From positions 62,001 through 126,000 of the forward strand of contig BBDR01000003.1 in assembly GCA_001312405.1 (NCBI GenBank): 64,000 nucleotides of DNA. The letters run 5' to 3'. Below the pieces are notes generated by a model. It searched no databases and was not told where the DNA came from. It saw nothing but the letters and a program-made list of their open reading frames with translations. This document shows positions 59,572 through 64,000 of this stretch, in pieces. The position numbers were made by a program, and so were the translations under genes. This stretch comes from Clostridium sp. NkU-1 (GTDB taxonomy: Bacteria; Bacillota_A; Clostridia; Lachnospirales; Lachnospiraceae). Every line of letters starts with the position of its first letter. Position 1 is the first letter of the stretch.

Positions 59572-59598
59572 GGCGGGGAAATTTCCCGCCTTTTCCTA
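59572..59598 (+). terminator. Terminator after murA
   Basis: AGGCGGGGAAATTTCCCGCCTT forms a compact GC-rich hairpin followed by T residues. Confidence 0.8.
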
Positions 59599-59620
59599 TT
59601 TGCTTGAGCAACGAGCCGGG

Positions 59621-60529
59621 CTAAGGCTTTTCAGAGCCTTTTTCTGAAAGGGACCGTATGGAGGTGGCATATTCCGACGGCGTCATCCCGGTCAGCTTTT
59701 TGAATTGCCTGGAAAAATAGTGGACAGAGCTGTAGCCTAAGCGGTCAGCAATTTCGGTAAAATTCAGCTGGTTGCTGCGGATGAGATGCTTGGCCGCGTC
59801 AATTTTCATGCCTGTAAAGAAATCGATGACTCCGCAGCCATAGACTTTATGAAAGATTTTCTGAAGCTGTGACCGTCCGGTCAGATTATCCCGGCAGATG
59901 GTTTCAATGGTAAGGTGCTCCCCGATGTGCTCCTCCATATAACGGATGATGCGGTTATGGGCGTCCCCGTGCATAGGGCTTGCTGTCACCCGTCCGGTGG
60001 AGATCTGTTCGGGATTTGAAAAGTATCTGCGGTAAAGATGGATGATCAGCTCCTCCAGATAATTCCCGATCAGCTGTTCCGCTCCAAAGGACAGGGGAGG
60101 CTGCCTTCGGACCAGCTCCTCCTGGTACGGGTCGTCAAGCCTTCCTGAAAATGCATTCCGCGCTTCAATGATGATCTGCGCCAGCAGGGCCATTTCCGTC
60201 TCCTGTACGGAAAGGACTTCTCCCTCAAAGGCTTTCATGAAGGGGGAATTGCATTCAAAGCTTATCACCACCAGATTGGGGGCAACAGTTCCGTTGGTCA
60301 GGATATTGTGGAACTCGCCGGGCTTGTGGAAGATGATGTTTCCCCGCTTTAAAGGGATCTGCTTTTCACCGGCCATTACATCGATGACCCCCTTGTCAAC
60401 GCAGACAAACTCCCAGAAGTCATGGCTCTCTCCTGGAAAGGAGAAATCGCTCATGTATTCAAAATAATGAATGGTTATGACCTTTTTTACAATCGCTGAA
60501 GAACGCAGCTGGGTGCTTTTGTATGCCAT
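59621..60529 (-). CDS. AraC-family regulator with cupin N-terminus, divergent from the HexNAc cluster
   Basis: A 302-aa protein. The N-terminal cupin sensor is seen in FWEFVCVDKGVIDVMAGEKQ and PLKRGNIIFHKPGEFHNI. The C-terminal AraC DNA-binding domain is TIETICRDNLTGRSQLQKIF and FTEIADRLGYSSVHYFSRQF. This layout is usual for regulators of sugar utilisation. It is transcribed away from the nucleotidyltransferase-kinase-galE genes with a 166-nt gap and probably controls them. GGAGG precedes the start on the minus strand. Confidence 0.85.
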   Translation of the reverse strand: MAYKSTQLRSSAIVKKVITIHYFEYMSDFSFPGESHDFWEFVCVDKGVIDVMAGEKQIPLKRGNIIFHKPGEFHNILTNGTVAPNLVVISFECNSPFMKAFEGEVLSVQETEMALLAQIIIEARNAFSGRLDDPYQEELVRRQPPLSFGAEQLIGNYLEELIIHLYRRYFSNPEQISTGRVTASPMHGDAHNRIIRYMEEHIGEHLTIETICRDNLTGRSQLQKIFHKVYGCGVIDFFTGMKIDAAKHLIRSNQLNFTEIADRLGYSSVHYFSRQFKKLTGMTPSEYATSIRSLSEKGSEKP

Positions 60530-60695
60530 GGAAACCTCCTTCCGGACACGTAATTGTGATTATAGACAGTATACCACATTCCGTGGTAAAATGGTGAGAA
60601 GAGTACGATAATGCAAATTAAATAATAAATAGTGCAAATATCTTTTGGCGTGCATTCATTATACTGAGGTTAATAGAATTTAGGAGGTAACATCG

Positions 60696-61624
60696 ATGAA
60701 CAAGAAACCGGTTCTGGTAATCATGGCAGCAGGAATGGGAAGCCGCTACGGAGGCCTAAAGCAGATTGACCCTGTGGATGCTTATGGAAACAAGATCATT
60801 GATTTTTCTATCTATGACGCGGTTTGTGCTGGATTTGAAAAAGTAGTCTTTATCATTAAAAAAGACATTGAAAAGGAATTTAAAGAAAATATCGGGAACC
60901 GCATGGCGGCTCATGTGCAGGTGGAATACGTATATCAGGAGCTTGACAAGCTTCCGGAAGGATATGGGATACCTGAGGGAAGAGTAAAGCCCTGGGGAAC
61001 AGGACATGCAATTTTATGCTGCAAGGACGTGGTAGAAGGGCCTTTTGCAGTCATTAATGCAGATGATTATTATGGCAGGAGCGCTTTTGTTTCCATTTAT
61101 GACCAGCTTAACAAGGTTTCTGATGGGGAGAAGTACCAGTACACCATGGTCGGCTATCAGCTTTACAACACTCTGACGGAAAATGGCCATGTGGCAAGGG
61201 GCGTATGCAACACCGATAAGGCTGGAAAGCTGGTTGACATTCATGAGCGGACCAGAATAGAAAAACACGGCGGCAAGGCAGAATTTACAGAGGATGATGG
61301 AAAGACCTGGACAGAACTTGGAGAGGACACCATCGTTTCCATGAACATGTGGGGATTTACAAGCAGCATATTAAAGGAGCTTGAGGAACGGTTTGCCGCA
61401 TTTTTAGACAGGGAGCTGACCGTAAATCCGATGAAATGTGAATACTTCATTCCCTTTGTGTTGATGAGCTGTTAAAGGAAGGCAAGGCAGAGGTTTCAGT
61501 ATTAAAGAGTGTGGACCGCTGGTATGGAGTCACTTATAAAGAAGACAAAGAAACAGTGGTAAATGCCATCAAAGAACTGAAAAAAGCCGGCCTGTATCCG
61601 GAAAAGCTATGGGAGGAAAAGTAA
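60696..61624 (+). CDS. Sugar-1-phosphate nucleotidyltransferase, NahK-linked (frameshifted)
   Basis: About 309 residues after a break near 61455. The pyrophosphorylase signature MAAGMGSRYGGLKQIDPVDA is followed by KPWGTGHAILCCKDVVEGPF, the metal-site block VINADDYYGRSAFVSIYDQL and VSMNMWGFTSSILKELEERF. The end (VDRWYGVTYKEDKETVVNAI, in the restored frame) overlaps the kinase start by one base. With NahK it probably makes a UDP-N-acetylhexosamine for the epimerase. TAGGAGG precedes the ATG. Substrate is inferred from neighbours. Confidence 0.8.
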
Positions 61625-62735
61625 TGGGAGACGCACAGTGCGGAAAAATAAGAGAGGCCATTGGACTTCTGGCCTTTGAGGGAGAGCCTGTTTCATGGAA
61701 CCGCTATGGAAGCGGCCATATTAATGATACGTTTCGCCTGATCTGTAAGACAGGAGAAGGGGAAAAACACTACATCATCCAGAGAATCAACCATGAGGTC
61801 TTTAAGGACCCGGTTTCTCTCATGAGAAACATTGCAGGTGTTACTTCCTTTTTACGGGAAGGGATTAAAGCCCAGGGCGGAGATCCTGAAAGGGAGACAC
61901 TCAATATCATAAAAGCGCTGGATGGAAAGGATTATTGCCAGGACAGCGACGGGAATTACTGGAGAGGCTATCTTTTATTGAAGGGGCCACCACCTATGAT
62001 AAGGTGAGAAATCCTCAGGATTTCTATCAGAGCGGCAAGGCGTTCGGGCGGTTTAAACGCCAGCTGGCAGAATATCCGGCAGATGAACTGGCAGAAACCA
62101 TTCCTGATTTCCATAACACCCCGGTGCGTCTGGAAGCCTTTAAGGCAGCTGTGAACGCTGATTCCTGCGGCCGTGCCCATCTGGTAAAGGATGAAATAAA
62201 GTTCGTCCTTGACCGGGAGAATGAAGCGTCTGTTGCCATGGATATGTTAAAGGATGGCAGGCTTCCTCTCTGTGTTACCCACAATGATACCAAGCTTAAT
62301 AACATCATGATCGATGATGCAACCGGAGAAGCTCTGTGCATTATTGACCTGGATACCATTATGCCCGGCCTGGCCATCTTTGATTTTGGCGATTCCATCC
62401 GTTTTGGAGCCAATACGGCAGAGGAGGATGAACCTGATGTGAGCAAGGTATCCTTATCCCTGCCCCTGTTTGAGACCTATACCAGGGGGTATTTAGAGGG
62501 GTGCAAGGGAAGTCTTACGCCTGATGAAAAGAAGATGCTTCCTATGGGTGCAAAGCTGATGACCTTTGAGTGCGGCGTGCGCTTCTTAACAGATTTCCTT
62601 CAGGGAGATACCTATTTCCATACAAGCAGAGAAAATCACAACCTGGACCGTACCAGGACCCAGTTTGCGCTTGTGGCTGACATGGAGAAGAAGTGGAAGG
62701 AAATGGAGGAGATTGTCCGCAAGAGTGAAAAATAA
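61624..62735 (+). CDS. nahK: N-acetylhexosamine 1-kinase-like phosphotransferase (frameshifted)
   Basis: About 370 residues from ATG 61624 after a break near 61975. The aminoglycoside-phosphotransferase-like kinase fold shows SWNRYGSGHINDTFRLICKT (nucleotide loop), the catalytic loop LCVTHNDTKLNNIMID and the metal motif CIIDLDTIMPGLAIFDFGD. NahK phosphorylates GlcNAc/GalNAc at C1 in the lacto-N-biose/galacto-N-biose pathway. The neighbours, a nucleotidyltransferase and galE, match the bifidobacterial lnp logic, but no phosphorylase is in the window. Homoserine-kinase-like alternatives are less likely. Confidence 0.75.
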
Positions 62736-62756
62736 GTTTTTAACTCTTGTATTTAT

Positions 62757-62792
62757 GACTCAACTGGATATACAATTATATCCGCCTGAGTC
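62757..62792 (+). repeat. Dispersed palindromic repeat, copy 3 (upstream of galE)
   Basis: A 36-nt palindrome starting GACTCAACTGGATATAC and ending TTATATCCGCCTGAGTC. Paired changes relative to copy 1 (GACTC/GAGTC for GAATC/GATTC) keep the stem, suggesting selection for structure. Confidence 0.7.
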
Positions 62793-62830
62793 ATTGGTAT
62801 AGAAAATATAAATGAGAAAGAGGAGAGAAT

Positions 62831-63849
62831 ATGAGAATATTGGTAACCGGAGGCGCCGGATATATCGGCAGCCATACATGCATTGAGCTTTTAGAACAAG
62901 GCCACGAAGTAGTAGTCGTGGATAATCTTTGCAATTCCTCCAAAGTGTCACTGGAGCGGGTAGAAGCCATTACCGGGAAAACCGTGACCTTCTATGAAGC
63001 AGACCTTCTGGACCGGGATGCGATAGATGAGATATTTGATTATGAGATAATCGATGCTGTCATCCATTTTGCCGGATTAAAGGCTGTGGGAGAGTCCGTT
63101 GCCAAGCCTTTGGAATATTACCACAACAACATCACAGGGACTCTGGTTCTATGTGATGTTATGAGGGAGCATAAGGTAAAGAACATCATATTCAGCTCCT
63201 CGGCCACCGTATACGGAGATCCGGCCTTTGTACCGATCACGGAAGAATGCCCTAAGGGAATCATCACCAATCCTTACGGGCAGACAAAGGGCATGCTGGA
63301 GCAGATACTTACAGACCTTCATACCGCTGACCCGGAATGGAACGTGATCCTTCTTCGTTATTTCAATCCTGTGGGCGCCCATAAGAGTGGTTTAATTGGA
63401 GAAGATCCTGCTGGAATCCCCAATAACCTGACTCCCTATATCACACAGGTTGCCGTAGGCAAGCTGAAGGAAGTAGGAGTATTCGGAAATGATTATGACA
63501 CGCCCGATGGAACCGGAGTCCGGGATTATATCCATGTGGTAGATCTGGCCCTTGGACATGTAAAAGCACTTGAAAAGATGGCCTCCTCAGAGCCATTGGT
63601 ACGTATTTATAATCTGGGAACCGGACAGGGCTTTAGCGTGCTTCAGATGATCGAAGCGTTTTCAAAGGCATGCAAAAAAAACCCATCCCATATTCCATCA
63701 AACCCCGCCGCCCAGGTGATGTTGCAGCATGCTATGCGGATGCATCCCTGGCTAAGAAGGAACTTGGCTGGGAAGCGCAGCGCGGAATAGATGAAATGTG
63801 TGAAGACTCCTGGAGATGGCAGTCCGGGAATCCCAACGGATACAGATAA
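62831..63849 (+). CDS. galE: UDP-glucose 4-epimerase (frameshifted near the end)
   Basis: About 339 residues. Rossmann NAD-binding start [20 protein letters not shown]; catalytic residues in [11 protein letters not shown] (Ser) and [14 protein letters not shown] (Tyr-x-x-x-Lys); [19 protein letters not shown] is a typical GalE block. Indels near the A8 run at 63674 shift the last 60 codons; the restored end includes [20 protein letters not shown] and a stop at 63847-63849. It interconverts UDP-Glc/UDP-Gal and possibly UDP-GlcNAc/UDP-GalNAc. GAGGAGAG precedes the ATG. Last gene of the cluster. Confidence 0.92.
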
Positions 63850-63854
63850 AGGCT

Positions 63855-63998
63855 TTAGGGTCTGTGCCTTGCATTATGCTTCGGCTGATCGATGGTCAGC
63901 CGGGAGCAGATGCTCTTTGCAGTATATTTCCCGTTATCAAAGTATCTATCCTTAGGACCTTTATTCTTTGGACGGATGCTTTTTTCTTTTACCTGCAT
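63855..63998 (-). CDS. Short basic reading frame at the window edge, possibly the end of a larger gene
   Basis: A 47-codon minus-strand frame with ATG at 63998 and TAA at 63855-63857. The peptide begins MQVKEKSIRPKNKGPKDRYF and ends DQPKHNARHRP, very basic. Upstream sequence is outside the window, so the start is uncertain. No family is recognised. Confidence 0.35.
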   Translation of the reverse strand: MQVKEKSIRPKNKGPKDRYFDNGKYTAKSICSRLTIDQPKHNARHRP

Positions 63999-64000
63999 TA

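Overview
The window looks like a chromosomal segment of a strictly anaerobic, moderately low-GC Firmicute, most likely a Lachnospiraceae member of the Lacrimispora/Hungatella group (former Clostridium saccharolyticum/sphenoides). The basis is the choline microcompartment, the Na+-type F-ATP synthase, the codon usage and the Clostridium-like small genes; this is inference from gene content, not from a marker gene. Many genes are split by single-base indels. Over twenty breaks lie in runs of 7-8 A or T where removing one base restores the protein, and the rest are mostly one-base losses. Housekeeping genes (atpA, atpD, atpF, atpH) are hit as well, so I treat these as sequence errors and annotate each gene across its full restored span.

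Region 1 (1-9182) is the right end of a prophage: tail proteins, a BppU-like receptor-binding baseplate protein, holin, a choline-binding-type amidase, then AT-rich cargo and a 3' fragment of tRNA-Gly(GCC) at 9137-9182 that looks like attR. The BppU gene has an apparent DNA-inversion switch. A silent H-type-lectin-like C-terminus lies on the minus strand directly behind the active 3' end, and an in-frame 16-bp inverted repeat (3310-3325/3868-3883) would swap the two. Between the lysis genes and attR sits a low-GC three-gene cassette (6004-8137): an unknown 371-aa protein, a winged-helix/zinc-ribbon-like protein and an Mrr-like nuclease. It is the best candidate here for an undescribed defence system.

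Region 2 (9452-18400) is an iron/siderophore locus: a PchR/YbtA-like AraC regulator divergent from a binding protein, two FecCD permeases, a FecE ATPase, an FMN-binding lipoprotein and two YbtP/YbtQ-like ABC half-transporters. Two matching inverted repeats lie in the divergent gap. Region 3 (18401-28452) holds a lipase remnant, a MerR-controlled heterodimeric ABC exporter with a typical 19-bp-spacer MerR promoter, a HAD phosphatase, a YhgE/Pip protein with a partner, and thioredoxin.

Region 4 (28514-46017) is a complete choline-degrading glycyl-radical microcompartment (cut) operon. A MerR-type regulator and the operon share a promoter design with a 20-bp spacer containing a TTCC...GGAA dyad. 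The operon encodes two EamA-type transporters, eight shell proteins (seven hexamer-type, one pentamer-type), CutC and its activase CutD, an iron alcohol dehydrogenase, PduL, EutJ, EutP, EutQ, a EutT-like protein and two aldehyde dehydrogenases. One of those dehydrogenases has Ser in place of the catalytic Cys. Choline is split to trimethylamine and acetaldehyde inside the shell; acetaldehyde is then disproportionated to ethanol and acetyl-CoA/acetyl-phosphate.

Region 5 (46165-53548) is the atp operon, with a c-subunit carrying the Na+-binding signature. Region 6 (53667-64000) has sugar-nucleotide genes (two nucleotidyltransferase paralogues, a NahK-like kinase, galE), murA, a Gly-Pro-X collagen-like protein rich in Trp and Cys, a large membrane-anchored beta-rich protein and an AraC regulator. 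Three copies of a 36-nt palindrome occur upstream of cutC, the large membrane protein gene and galE.
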